The notes: generated from the sequence alone by a model not told the origin. A DNA stretch of 64,000 nucleotides from Berghia stephanieae (GCA_034508935.3 CM067454.1:40930644-40994643); one strand, 5' to 3'. Shown: positions 46,178-58,815, counted from the stretch's first letter. Translations and numbers: made by a program.

Positions 46178-46346
46178 ATACTCAGTTGTAAAATGAGTAG
46201 TCAGTAAATGGATTGTCTGTTTTTGAAAAATGTTGATATTGCCTTACATATGTCATGTCTTGTCTTATATGTAATGTGTTGCTGTTGGGTTGGGTCCCCT
46301 TGTAAAGCGTTGTGCACATTTAGTGCACTATAAAAGCTTAAGTTTC
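46178..46346 (+). repeat. SINE family A, tail half
   Basis: CATACTCAGTTGTAAAATGA, GCCTTACATATGTCATGTCT and CCCCTTGTAAAGCGTTGTGC ACATTTAGTGCACTATAAAA match the second half of family A. It may be the other half of the copy at 45469. Confidence 0.7.
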
Positions 46347-46727
46347 TCTTGACATTGCTGGTCGACTGGAGGTGAAGAGCAACCCATAAGTATTGATGTC
46401 ACATCAATTTCTTCCTCTTTTCTAACATCGTTTATTCATCAAACACTTGTCTAAAAAATAATGATGCTGTAGTGCAAGTCAATGATCACCAAGCGAAAGT
46501 GAAAATACAGTGAGATGTATTCAGTGGCACAGTCAATTGAATACAAAAATAATGCTGGATATTTCCTGTGAGATTTATTGAGTTCGTCTGGGTTCCTTTT
46601 TTATTTTTTTGTCAATCAACGCTTTGCATTCAGGAGTAATGTGTTGGAAGTGACCAGGTGTGTACTATATCTCAATAGCTATTATAGATTCTGTCGAATT
46701 TAGAAATTTTACTCCACATACAAAGTT

Positions 46728-46957
46728 GAGCTTTTATATAGCGCAATATCCACTCAAACTTAACATGTATGACACCTGTTAGGCGATATTACAATTTTTT
46801 TTCCGCTCAGAGACAATGCTGTTAATGACCAGCTACTCATTTTACGGTGAGAGAATGTGAGTAAAGAGCCTTTTCCAAGGATTCGACTATGCACTGAGCA
46901 AGGCTCGAACCCAGTACCTTCCGATCTGAAAGCAAGTGTTAGACCACATAGCCGCAC
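46728..46957 (-). repeat. SINE family A copy, minus strand
   Basis: On the plus strand it begins GAGCTTTTATATAGCGCAAT and ends GTTAGACCACATAGCCGCA. The segment between the GCGCTTTGAG tail motif and ACATGT is shortened. Confidence 0.8.
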
Positions 46958-47230
46958 ATATAGATTTTGAAACCAAAATTTCAAAGGATTCAAAATGAAA
47001 ATGTGGTTAAGTTGATGTAAGTAGATAGATGTGGGAATTATATATATTTGGTGAATAAATATTTTGTTTTTATGATGTACAGATTGTTTGTTATCTGTGT
47101 CAAGATATGCGAGTTGTTTGCATGTCAGTTTGACATGCCGATTGATCTCCCATTCCCCCCCCCCCCTCCTCACCCTTGATAACGTATAACTCACCCTTTG
47201 CTGTATTGTCACTCCATATCTCCATGACAG

Positions 47231-47328
47231 GTGGTAGGAATGGTTATGGTGCCAAGTTGTGCAACATTTTTAGTACCAAATTCGTTGTGGAGACGTCCTC
47301 AAAGGAATACAAAAAGGCTTTTAAACAG
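47231..47328 (+). CDS. TOP2: TOP2 exon 6: ATP-binding glycine loop
   Basis: After TCCATGACAG. It encodes GRNGYGAKLCNIFSTKFVVE and TSSKEYKKAFKQ, ending in phase 0 at CAG|GTCAGA. GRNGYGAK is the conserved phosphate-binding loop of type II topoisomerase ATPase domains. Confidence 0.95.
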
Positions 47329-47653
47329 GTCAGAATTCATTTTTGAATTGTCAGATTTCAATCTTATCGTGTACACTTAACCAGAAGAATATTTGATCGG
47401 TTATTATAGTTTGTTTTGTTTATTTCTCGTGTTTAATCGTTAGAGAAAATTCATACTTTATTCATGAGATTTTATAGACCAGCTCTCACCCAGTGCTTCG
47501 ATATTACAGAAATGATTGAGGTTATGTTTTGTGTTGTGTGGCTTTGTTTGGCTTGTCTATTAGAATGAAATTGTATACTTTATAAAACAATCTTGTCCAA
47601 ATTTACACAAATATGATTAAGTTTATTAAGTTAAGTTCTATTGACATATTCAA

Positions 47654-48230
47654 GGGTGTGTGGAATGATGAATTTCGATTCAAAGGGTGTGGAATGATGA
47701 CTTTTGATTCAAAGGGTGTGGAATGATGAATTTTGTTTCAAAGGGTGTGGAATGATGAATTTTGATTCAAGGGTGTGTGGAATGATGAATTTTGATTCAA
47801 AGGGTGTGGAATGATGAATTTTGATTCAAAGGGTGTGGAATGATGAATTTTGTTTCAAAGGGTGTGGAATGATGAATTTTGATTCAAAGGGTGTGGAATG
47901 ATGACTTTTGATTCAAAGGGTGTGGAATGATGAATTTTGTTTCAAAGGGTGAGGAATGATGAATTTTGATTCAAGGGTGTGTGGAATGATGACTTTTGAT
48001 TCAAAGGGTGTGGAATGATGAATTTTGGTTCAAGGGTGTGTGGAATGATGACTTTTGATTCAAAGGGTGTGGAATGATGACTTTTGATTCAACTGGTGTG
48101 GAATGATGAGTTTTGATTCAAAGGGTGTGGAATGATGACTTTTGATTCAAAGGTTGTGGATTGATGACTTTTGATTCAACTGGTGTGGAATGATGAATTT
48201 TGATTCAACTGGTGTGGAATGATATATTTT
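47654..48230. repeat. 29-bp minisatellite, about 20 copies (TOP2 intron 6)
   Basis: Unit GGTGTGGAATGATGAATTTT GATTCAAAG (29 bp) with variants GACTTTT, TTTGTTTC and CAACTGG. Copies with an extra TG (GGTGTGTGG) recur every few units. Confidence 0.95.
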
Positions 48231-48496
48231 GAGTAGCTGGGCATGTCACTATAATACGACATTACTACCCTCTGTTACTCGATTCATTCTCAAGGTTATA
48301 TTTATTGATAAATTTGCTATTCTGTCAGGCAAAATCCTTAAAATGATGTAGTCTGGCATCAAAGGTACAGATACTCCTGAAGTTCTCAAGTTGGAGCCAA
48401 AATGTCGTAATTTTACACATTTTTCTTAACAGCAGGCAGGTCTGCTAGCAGTTTAGAATCAGTTTTACCATTAAAAACAAATCTTGATCTCTCCAG

Positions 48497-48709
48497 ACGT
48501 GGACAGACAACATGACAAAGACAAAGAGTCCCACCATCGTGGACGCCAAGGAAAGCGACTTCACCTGTGTGACATTCTACCCAGATCTGGCCAAATTCAA
48601 CATGACGGTCCTTGACCCCGACATTGTGGCCTTGTTGACCCGTAGGGCTTATGACATTGCAGCCAGTACGGCCGGTGTCAAGGTCTATCTCAATGGGAAA
48701 CGAGTACCG
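48497..48709 (+). CDS. TOP2: TOP2 exon 7: ATPase/transducer boundary
   Basis: Seventy-one codons in phase 0: TWTDNMTKTKSPTIVDAKE, SDFTCVTFYPDLAKFNM, LDPDIVALLTRRAYDIAAST and VKVYLNGKRVP, ending at CCG|GTAAGG. It matches the animal TOP2 segment TWMDNM...FTCITFxPDLxKF...RRAYDIAGS. A run of about 32 G begins 30 bp after the donor. Confidence 0.95.
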
Positions 48710-48737
48710 GTAAGGCTTTACACTTGTCTCTTGTTGT

Positions 48738-48739
48738 CT

Positions 48740-48773
<34 letters not shown>

Positions 48774-48990
48774 GTTTTGTCTTTCTTTTTTTTTTAAATT
48801 TTCTTCATTAGATTGATTTTCTCAAAATTAAAAAAATATTTTCCTTTTTTTTTCTTATCTTTTTCTTTTTTTTTTTCTCTTTGTTTCTTCTATTTTATCC
48901 CCCCCCCCCCCCCTTTTTTTTTTTTTCTCCTTCCTTTTTAAAAACATTTTTTTTTTTTATTTTATTTATTATTTTTTTTTCTCTCTCCCT
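48738..48990. repeat. Poly-G, poly-T and poly-C tracts
   Basis: About 32 G (48740-48771), then T-rich sequence and a run of about 14 C (48900-48913). Homopolymer lengths here are probably inexact. Confidence 0.9.
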
Positions 48991-49031
48991 TTCTTTAAAT
49001 ACACAATACACAAAACAGATACATACTGTGT

Positions 49032-52000
49032 GGTCATAATGACAGTCTATGTGATATTAGTGGTCATTTGTACAAGCCCAGGACACCTATTATTCCCCAT
49101 GATAAATTATGGACCAGCCACTGGTGTCATAAGGACAGTCTATGTGATATTAGTGGTCATTTGTACTAGCCCAGTACACCTATTATTCCCCATGATAAAT
49201 TATGGACCAGCCACTGGTGTCATAAGGACAGTCTATGTGATATTAGTGGTCATTTGTACCAGCCCAGTACACCTATTATTCCCCATGATAAATTATGGAC
49301 CAGCCACTGGTGTCATAAGGACAGTCTATGTGATATTAGTGGTCATTTGTACCAGCCCAGTACACCTATGATTCCCCATGATATATTATGGACCAGTCAC
49401 TGGTGTCATAAGGACAGTCTATGTGATATTAGTGGTCATTTGTACAGCACCATGTACACTGGCTAAGATTATCCCGTCACCACCCATGATAAATTATGGA
49501 CCAGCCACTGGTGTCATAAGGACAGTCTATGTGATATTAGTGGTCATTTGTACCAGCCCAGTACACCTATTCAATTCCCATGATAAATTATGGACCAGCC
49601 ACTGGTGTCATAAGGACAGTCTATGTGATATTAGTGGTCATTTGTACCAGCCCAGTACACCTATTATTCCCATGATAATTATGGACCAGCCACTGGTGTC
49701 ATAAGGACAGTCTATGTGATATTAGTGGTCATTTGTACCAGCCCAGTACACCTATTATTCCCATGATAAATTATGGACCAGCCACTGGTGTCATAAGGAC
49801 AGTCTATGTGATATTAGTGGTCATTTGTACCAGCCCAGTACACTATATTCCCATGATAAATTATGGATCAGCACTGGTGTCATAAGGACGTCTTATGTGA
49901 TATTAGTGGTCATTTGTACCAGCCCAGTACACCTATTCCCCATGATAAATTATGGATCAGCCACTGGTGTCATAAGGACAGTCTATGTGATATTAGTGGT
50001 CATTTGTACCAGCCCAGTACACCTATTATCCCCTGATAAATTATGGACCAGCCACTGGTGTCATAAGGACAGTCTATGTGATATTAGTGGTCATTTGTAC
50101 CAGCCCAGTACACTATTAAATCCCATGATAAATTATGGACCAGCCACTGGTGTCATAAGGACAGTCTATGTGATATTAGTGGTCATTTGTACCAGCCCAG
50201 TACACCTATTTCCCATGAAAATTATGGATCAGCCACTGGTGTCATAAGGACAGTCTATGTGATATTAGTGGTCATTTGTACCAGCCCAGTACACCTATTA
50301 TTCCCCATGATAAATTATGGATCAGCCACTGGTGTCATAAGGACAGTCTATGTGAAATTAGTGGTCATTTGTACCAGCCCAGTACACCTATTATTCCCCA
50401 TGATAAATTATGGACCAGCCACTGGTGTCATAAGGACAGTCTATGTGATATTAGTGGTCATTTGTACCAGCCCAGTACACCTATTATTCCCCATGATAAA
50501 TTATGGACCAGCCACTGGTGTCATAAGGACAGTCTATGTGATATTAGTGGTCATTTGTACCAGCCAGTACACCTATTATTCCCCATGATAATTATGGATC
50601 AGCCACTGGTGTCATAAGGACAGTCTATGTGATATTAGTGGTCATTTGTTACCAGCCCAGTACACCATTATTCCCATGATAAATTATGGACCACCACTGG
50701 TGTCATAAGGACAGTCTATGTGATATTAGTGGTCATTTGACCAGCCCAGTACACTATTATTCCCCATGATAAATTATGGACCAGCCACTGGTGTCATAAG
50801 GACAGTCTAGTGATATTAGTGGTCATTTTGTACCAGCCCAGTACACCTATATTCCCCATGATAAATTATGGACCAGCCACTGGTGTCATAAGGACAGTCT
50901 ATGTGATATTAGTGGTCATTTGTACCAGCCCAGTACACCTATGATTCCCCATGATAATTATGGACAGCCACTGGTGTCATAAGGACAGTCTATGTGATAT
51001 TTAGTGGTCATTTGTACCAGCCCAGTACACCTATTATTCCCATGATAAATTATGGACAGCCACTGGTGTCATAAGGACAGTCTATGTGATATTAGTGGTC
51101 ATTTGTACCAGCCCAGTACACCTATTATTCCCCATGATAAATTATGGACCAGCCACTGGTGTCATAAGGACAGTCTATGTGATATTAGTGGTCATTTGTA
51201 CCAGCCCAGTACACCTATTATTCCCCATGATAAATTATGGACCAGCCACTGGTGTCATAAGGACAGTCTATGTGATATTAGTGGTCATTTGTACCAGCCC
51301 AGTACACCTATATTCCCATGATAAATTATGGACCAGCCACTGGTGTCATAAGGACAGTCTATGTGATATTAGTGGTCATTTGTACCAGCCCAGTACACCC
51401 ATATTCCCCATGTAAAATTATGGATCCAGCCACTGGTGTCATAAGGACGGTCTATGTGATATTAGTGGTCATTTGTACCAGCCCAGTACACCTATTATTC
51501 CCCATGATAAATTATGGACCAGCCACTGGTGTCATAAGGACGTCTATGTGATATTAGTGGTCATTTGTACCAGCCCAGTACACATATTATTCCCATGATA
51601 AATTATGGACCAGCCACTGGTGTCATAAGGACAGTCTATGTGATATTAGTGGTCATTTGTACCAGCCCAGTACACCTATTATTCCCATGATAATTTGGAT
51701 CGCCACCGGTGTCATAAGGACAGTCTATGTGATATTAGTGGTCATTTGTACCAGCCCAGTACACCTATTAACCCATGATAAATTATGGACAGCCACTGGT
51801 GTCATAGGACAGTCTATGTGATATTAGTGGTCATTTGTACCAGCCCAGTACACCTATTATTCCCCATGATAAATTATGGACAGCCACTGGTGTCATAAGG
51901 ACAGTCTATGTGATATTAGTGGTCATTTGTACCAGCCCCAGTACACCTATTATTCCCCATGATAAATTATGGACCAGCCCACTGGTGTCATCATAAGGAC

Positions 52001-53020
52001 AGTCTATGTGATATTAGTGGTCATTTGTACCAGCCCAAGTACACCTATTCAAACCCATGATAAATTATGGACCAGCCACTGGTGTCATAAGGACAGTCTA
52101 TGTGATATTAGTGGTCATTTGTACCAGCCCAGTACACCTATTATTCCCCATGATAAATTATGGACCAGCCACTGGTGTCATAAGGACAGTCTATGTGATA
52201 TTAGTGGTCATTTGTACCAGCCCAGTACACCTATTATTCCCCATGATAATTATGGACCAGCCACTGGTGTCATAAGGACAGTCTATGTGATATTAGTGGT
52301 CATTTGTACCAGCCCAGTACACCTATGATTCCCCATGATTAAATTATGGATCCAGCCACTGGTGTCATAAGGACAGTCTATGTGATATTAGTGGTCATTT
52401 GTACCAGCCCAGTACACCTATTATAAACCCATGATAAATTATGGATCAGCCACTGGTGTCATAAGGACAGTCTATGTGATATTAGTGGTCATTTGTTACC
52501 AGCCCAGCTACACCTATATTCCCCATGATAAATTATGGCACAGCCACCGGTGTCATAAGGACAGTCTATGTGATATTAGTGGTCATTTGTACCAGCCCAG
52601 TACACCTATTCAAACCCATGATAAATTATGGACCAGCCACTGGTGTCATAAGGACAGTCTATGTGATATTAGTGGTCATTTGTACCAGCCCAGTACACCT
52701 ATTATTCCCCATGATAAATTATGGATCAGCCACTGGTGTCATAAGGACAGTCTATGTGATATTAGTGGTCATTTGTACCAGCCCAGTACACCTATTATTC
52801 CCCATGATAAATTATGGACCAGCCACTGGTGTCATAAGGACAGTCTATGTGATATTAGTGGTCATTTGTACCAGCCCAGTACACCTATTATTCCCCATGA
52901 TAAATTATGGACCAGCCACTGGTGTCATAAGGACAGTCTATGTGATATTAGTGGTCATTTGTACCAGCCAGTACACCTATTATTCCCCATGATAAATTAT
53001 GGACCAGCCACTGGTGTCAG
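49032..53020. repeat. 93-bp minisatellite, about 43 copies (TOP2 intron 7)
   Basis: Unit CATAAGGACAGTCTATGTGA, TATTAGTGGTCATTTGTACC, AGCCCAGTACACCTATTATT, CCCCATGATAAATTATGGAC, CAGCCACTGGTGT (93 bp). Copies at both ends are nearly perfect, while those between about 49.8 and 52.6 kb carry many one-base indels. The 31-codon period keeps frames open; these are not genes. Confidence 0.97.
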
Positions 53021-53172
53021 ATGAAAATCAGAAAAGGTCTGTAGGAAACAGTGCCAGACAAAGCAAGAAAGAAAAATACAAGGACAAAAAAAATCATCCA
53101 TTCTTGTATCCTGCTTCAAGGTGGAATGATTTTTTCAGGTGTTTTTCTTTCGGCTCTGTCTGCTGTTGTTTC
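53021..53172. repeat. Paired inverted fragments of the family-C/foldback repeat
   Basis: CAGTGCCAGACAAAGCAAGA AAGAAAAATACAAGG and, inverted, TGTTTTTCTTTCGGCTCTGT CTGC lie about 60 bp apart, directly after the 93-bp array. They match the arm sequence of the element at 12943-14577. Confidence 0.55.
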
Positions 53173-53347
53173 ATACTAAGGTTGGGCGTTAGTCGATACC
53201 AGTATTTGATACCGGCCCTATCGACTAGTGCCCACCCTTATTTCATCCACACCTTTTCTGATTTTTACTTTTTCTATTTTTATTAAATTTAGCTCTTGTG
53301 TTCTCGTAGTACATCGTCGTGTTGACAAATGACTTGTATTTTTGTAG

Positions 53348-53521
53348 GTGAAAAATTTCAAAGATTACGTCGACCTTTATGTCAAGGACAAGACGGATGA
53401 TACCGGTGGACCCTTGAAGGTCGTTTATGAAAAGGTCAACGACAGATGGGAGGTCGCTGTAACACAAAGTGAGAAAGGTTTCCAACAGATGAGTTGTGTC
53501 AACAGCATTGCCACCACCAAG
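53348..53521 (+). CDS. TOP2: TOP2 exon 8: transducer domain
   Basis: Fifty-eight codons in phase 0 after TATTTTTGTAG: VKNFKDYVDLYVKDKTDDTG, LKVVYEKVNDRWEVAVT and SEKGFQQMSCVNSIATTK, ending AAG|GTAAAT. SEKGFQQxSFVNSIAT is invariant across animal TOP2. Confidence 0.95.
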
Positions 53522-54740
53522 GTAAATATGATGTGATTTAGATAAGTAAATGCGACTAATTGTAAAAACTAGATTGAAATTGAAATCATACTTTGGGTGC
53601 CAGATTGGCAGATTACCAGCTTTTACCTGCAGACTGGCTTTTCAGAAATCCTGATCTACATCTGGTTGGCTTTTTAAAAAGTTTGGCTGGTTTGTGAACT
53701 CCATGTCTGATGTAGATAAGATGAAATTGTTTTTTTTTTTTTTTTTTTGATAATTCAGTCTTGTAAAATTAGTAGCAGTAGCAGGTTTGGAGGATTTCAC
53801 CCACAGACTGGCTTTTCAGAAATCCTGATGTACATCTGGTTTCAAGGTTTGCCAATTGTCCATATATTTATGGAATTCAGTTTGTCATAAACCCTCAGTG
53901 TATTTTCCAACCACCTGCTAAATAGGGGAAAAGTAAGTCTTTTTACTGGAGTTCAGCACTCAGAAAGGGGGTCGGTCAAAGTCCATGTGTTTGTGTTCAA
54001 GTTCAGTAATGTTTGTTCTCTGAATTGGCAGCCCTGATGTAGGTAAGATGATACTGATAATGTTTTTAGGTGACTCTGGCTTTGTTGTAAAATTAGTAGT
54101 AGGTTTGCAGGTTTTCAAACAAAATTTGTAAACGTTTTGCAGCTTTTAAAAAAAACACAGGTGCAAGCCTGTAGCAAGTCTTTGTTTTAAAATTATATTT
54201 TTTTTTAATGAAAAAAACTGATGATCAAAGATGGAGAAAATTTGTATTTTATGAAGTATAAGAAACAAAATTGTTCTTGGTGAAGACATTTAATTTTAAA
54301 TGAAAATTAAACAAATAATCTTAAATTTAAGTTTTAAGAATGTACTCCTACCCGCCCCCCCCCCCCCCTCCTCCCACCCTCCCTCCCCCATCGACATGCA
54401 CAAAATATACCGTTTTTGTCAAATAATTTTTCATTTCGATGTTTTGTTTTCATTATTATTTTGTTTACTTTTCATTCTGAATGTATTTTTTGTAATAGTG
54501 ATTTTGTATGATAATTCTGTGGCATCTCCAAGTCCAGTCCACCTTTGTTTATCTGTTCTTAAACCTATCCTGTATTGATTGTTTATCCATATAAAATAAT
54601 CATGATGTTTTGTATAGAGTGCAATATCCACTAAATGTGCTTCAAGCTTTTTACAATGTCTGTTGTACAATGCTAATTTCACAGTCCAGACAGATACTCG
54701 TTTGTAACCAAAAGTATTTTTATTTGGTCTTGTATTCCAG
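53522..54740. other. TOP2 intron 8
   Basis: Contains two direct copies of GACTGGCTTTTCAGAAATCC (53631 and 53806) within a longer decayed duplication, a T run and a C run (54352-54367). A family-A SINE tail fragment lies at 54610-54700 (minus). Confidence 0.55.
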
Positions 54741-54842
54741 GGTGGTCGTCATGTTGATTATGTCACCGACCAATGTGTGACCAAGCTGATTGATGTGGTC
54801 AGAAAGAAGAATAAAGGAGGAGTCAACATTAAACCTTTCCAG
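54741..54842 (+). CDS. TOP2: TOP2 exon 9: transducer domain
   Basis: Thirty-four codons in phase 0: GGRHVDYVTDQCVTKLIDVV, RKKNKGGVNIKPFQ, between TGTATTCCAG and CAG|GTAATT. GGRHVDYVxDQ is a conserved TOP2 block. Confidence 0.95.
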
Positions 54843-55836
54843 GTAATTCGTTTGGATTTCAACAAAGATTAAATTTTTTTAGCGGGGACTGTCCTGATGT
54901 GCAATCTGGGAACATTTGGAAGAAACAAAAAATGGGACTGTTTATGTGTATGGAAATGGCCCAATCAAGTCCAAGAATGATGCCTTTTTGACCAGCAACT
55001 TAAAACAAATAACAGAATAAGCTCTAAATCTAGATTATGTTATACAGTCACTTCCAAAAGTAAGTTCCACTTCTTCAAATGGCATAAAAGACTGTTGAAC
55101 TCTCCCGTGGTCATTGATTGGATCAAATTGATGCAAGCTTCTTATAGAGTATAGCATTTAAAAATCATTGAAAGAATTGGTTATCGCAAATTACCAATGA
55201 AAAGAAGACACAAAATTTTTTAGTTTAATGAAAGTTCGATCTTTTTGTTTCTTACCAACCGGTGCAAACTGGTTTGAGGTCACCAAACAGCATTTAAAAC
55301 ACATTGTTTTGATCATGATGTGATGTCTCGTTGACATTTTGACTTGTGTTGTTTATTCCAATTCAAATCATTATCAAGCAAGTTACTATCAATATCAAAC
55401 CATTCAAATCATCATACAAATAATGACAAGACTCACTGTTCAGGAGAGATGCCGATTAGTGGGGAGAAACTTTTCATTCAGTTGGTAAAACTTTAATATT
55501 TCAAAAAGAGCCGTATCTAAAATCATATTCTGCTGGACCAATGTTCAGAGATGTCCCTTTTCCGGGTAAAGCTGGAAAACTGGCTGTTTGAAATCTTCTA
55601 TCACTTTTTCTGTTGCGAGAAACTTGAAATGTTTTTTTAAGGGTTTTTTTTAAAGATTAAATTATTCTGCAACTGTCAAGGGGAGCTAGATGATTATTTA
55701 TTTTCAGAAGTTGTGCACAAAATGTTTTAATGTGATCTTTACGTCAAAAAATGTCAGGCAAAGGACATTCCTGAATATCTTGATTAGTATTTTCCATTCC
55801 AAATCCCAGAAAAGGACAAAACCATTTTTTATTAAT
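54843..55836. other. TOP2 intron 9, left part
   Basis: AT-rich sequence in which I recognise no repeat family or gene. Confidence 0.45.
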
Positions 55837-56285
55837 TCATGTCTCACACTTGCTGTTGTCGTGAGATGAAAATCTACCAATTAAATTCATGTCTCACAAT
55901 TGCTGGGGTCTTTAGATGAAAATCTACCAATTAAATTCATGTCTCACAATTGCTGGGGTCGTTAGATGAAAATCTATCAATTAAATACATGTCTCACAAT
56001 TGCTGGGGTCGTTAGATGAAAATCTACCAATTAAATACATGTCTCACAATTGCTGGGGTCATTAGATGAAAACCTACCAATTAAATTCATGTCTCACAAT
56101 TGCTGGGGTCGTTAGATGAAAATCTACCAATTAAATACATGTCTCACAATTGCTGGGGTCGTTAGATGAAAACCTACCAATTAAATACATGTCTCACAAT
56201 TGCTGGGATCATAAGATGAATGGCTACCAATTAAGTTCACGTCTCACAATTGCTGGGGTCGTGAGATGAATTTCTGAATAGCTAC
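55837..56285. repeat. 50-bp minisatellite, about 9 copies (TOP2 intron 9)
   Basis: Unit TTAAATTCATGTCTCACAAT, TGCTGGGGTCGTTAGATGAA, AATCTACCAA (50 bp). The first and last copies have extra substitutions, as usual for array edges. Confidence 0.95.
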
Positions 56286-56684
56286 CAATTCGAGTTGCTT
56301 TTAAAGCCTAATAAAATCTTAACTGATGTTTATATTATTATTGTTGTTGTTGTTATTGTTATTATTTGATATTGTGCCGGCATCCCCAAATTGTGCTCAG
56401 AGGAGCTTTACAATAGTTTTTGGTATCACACAAATTCATTGATTCGACTACAACATCAGCTCAACTGTCACACACATATTATTATGATCAAAGTTCACAG
56501 CAAATCATGACAAGCAGAATGAAAAAGATTGGTTTTAAGATGCTGGTTGGGGACTGTTTTTTGGTGATAAAGAATTCCATCCAATTGGAGCCGAAAATGC
56601 AAAAACACGCAACAAACGGCTGTGCCAACGATTTGTTTGTCGTCTGTCTGGATTTACAGTGATTTATTAATGCTCTTGTTTTTA

Positions 56685-56780
56685 TTATTGGCTGATGAAG
56701 GGTTTTGAGCCCAAAATGTTATGTGTTTGGTATTTTGTTCTTTATTGAAGCTGTTATATATTAATTTTTGTTAATTATAT
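56685..56780 (+). repeat. Dispersed repeat R2 with a hammerhead-like core
   Basis: CTGATGA-AGGG-TTTTGA-GCCC-AAAA at 56692-56717 is followed by a T-rich tail ending AAGCTGTTATATATTAATTT. The tail is shared with 27060-27112. Confidence 0.5.
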
Positions 56781-56888
56781 TGTGTGCGTGTTGCTCTGTT
56801 TACATTTTAAAAATTCTATATTTTGATGGGAATGTCAGATCAAGCGTCTATGTCTATACCTTTATGTCAAATTGTGTTTTACAACCAG

Positions 56889-57026
56889 GTGAAGAGTCAC
56901 TTGTGGATGTTTGTCAATTGTCTCATTGAGAATCCGACCTTTGACTCCCAGACTAAAGAGAATATGACTCTACAGGCCAAGTCGTTTGGATCCAAGTGTC
57001 AACTGTCTGAAAAGTTCATCACTGCG
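56889..57026 (+). CDS. TOP2: TOP2 exon 10: transducer with QTK loop
   Basis: Forty-six codons in phase 0: VKSHLWMFVNCLIENPTFDS, QTKENMTLQAKSFGSKCQLS, EKFITA, ending GCG|GTAAAT. The QTK motif contacts the ATP gamma-phosphate in trans and couples hydrolysis to strand passage; it is intact. Confidence 0.95.
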
Positions 57027-58518
57027 GTAAATTTATCTGGTTTTTTTTATTTTAGATTACGAATTAATTCATTCAAAAATAAATAGTCATTAATTTGTTT
57101 TGGCAATTAGATTTGTCTGTTTGTAAGTTTTTGATTTTTGATCTATTTACCAAGTAATTAATATTCATGATCTTTCATCTCTTGTTTCAATTTATTTTTG
57201 GACCATTATAAATGTGATTCCCTGGGTGGGGTGTGGCTGGGCTTTTCTCAACTCCCATGGTGGCCAGGAGGTCACTTGCTGTGTTTTCTTTTCCCTTTTC
57301 CAATTACTGCCTATCTTTATTCTGGATTAACTCAAGTGACGCTTCCTTGCATTCCGGAAGTTACACTGACAGTGTTTGGTTGCTACAGCTGATCAGTTGT
57401 AACAATGGCAGCTCGTCTAGCAGTATTTCAATATTTAGCACCCATCCCATAAAATATACTTTTTTGAGCTAATAGCAATAATTTATGGTACAACCTTCAC
57501 GTTTTGATTAAGGGAAATAAAATATTTATTGAGAAAGAGCAAACTTAGTAAGAATTTATGAAACCTGTAACAGTCATCTTTCTATTTCGAATAGTTGAGT
57601 GGTGGAATGAGAGGGAGCAAGGCTTTACACCTTATGTTATACATAAACTACGCACATTAGCCTAGTATTAGTCTAACCCACTCATATCCACACAAAGAGA
57701 CATGCACACACAGATGCACACATATAATAAAGGAATTTTCTACAAACACACACACGTGGGTAACATTCATTCTTTGTGTTCTTTGTTTGAGATGTCACAG
57801 ATGACCAGAGCATGCAAAACAGCGTGGTAGGGGCATGGAGGTGGGCGGGAGCTCTTTGTTGGCTTCGTTTATGACTTGAAAGGTCACTAACTTGCCTTCA
57901 AAAAGTTGAAGAACAAAGCTAAACTATTAGCCAATCAGAATCTTGTCCTTAATAATGGACTGGCGCGCTCGTCATGATGGATTGGTCCTGGTCTTCTTTG
58001 TCTTCCTTTTTCTTCTCTGCTTCTAACTTCATATCGACAACTTTCCTCTATCATCGTACTTTTTACTGGTGCTGCAATGACTTCATAGAGTCTCAAGTGC
58101 TGTAAAACCCCTAAAAACAAACAAAATCTCATTCCATACTAGTAGGTACATGATAAATTGTTGATTTATTATATTATGTTTGTATTTTGCATTGGATTGA
58201 TACAGTAATATTTGTTATAATAATAAGGTATGGAATTAGGAGGATATGAGAGGTTTGTTTGTCTCTGCATGTGTGTGTGTGTGTGAAGTAATGAGTAAAT
58301 AAAACAGGAAGAGAGAGACTTTGTGAGGTATGAGATATTTTTTATGTGTTTAGTTTTGTTAAGCTTTTAGTTGGTCTACTTCTATGTCATTGTATTTCCT
58401 TCTGATTATTTATTTGCTTAATTATTTTCAGAAATGTATTAGTCTATGGCAATGCCCAATGAAAATTTCCATAAATGGATCTTATCTTATCTTTGTACTT
58501 CTCATTGGATCATTACAG
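57027..58518. other. TOP2 intron 10
   Basis: No minisatellite or recognised transposon. A short TG repeat occurs at 58270-58284. Otherwise AT-rich unique sequence. Confidence 0.5.
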
Positions 58519-58815
58519 GTCAGCAAGAGTGGCGTCGTGGAAAGCATCCTGAGTTGGATGAAGTTCAAAGCCCAGGCTCAGCTGAACAAGAAGTGTCATT
58601 CGTCCAAACACTCCAAGCTGAAGGGAATCCCCAAATTGGACGATGCCAACGACGCTGGCACCAGGAACTCTAGTCAGTGTACGCTGATCCTCACAGAGGG
58701 AGACTCAGCCAAATCTTTGGCTGTGGCTGGTCTAGGGGTCATAGGTCGTGATCGCTACGGCGTTTTCCCTCTCAGGGGTAAACTCCTCAACGTGAGAGAA
58801 GCCAAGCATAAACAG
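58519..58815 (+). CDS. TOP2: TOP2 exon 11: TOPRIM start (EGDSAKS)
   Basis: Ninety-nine codons in phase 0: VSKSGVVESILSWMKFKAQA, KGIPKLDDANDAGTRNSSQC, TLILTEGDSAKSLAVAGLG, GVFPLRGKLLNVREAKHKQ, ending CAG|GTTGGT. The Glu of EGDSAKS is the TOPRIM catalytic acid, and PLRGK and LDDANDAG are family hallmarks. All key residues are present. Confidence 0.96.

Noticed and set aside
49030-53024. Plus-strand frames with VIRTVYVILVVICTSP repeats resembling membrane segments
   Set aside because: The hydrophobic pattern comes from the 93-bp intronic repeat. Frames break wherever copies have indels.
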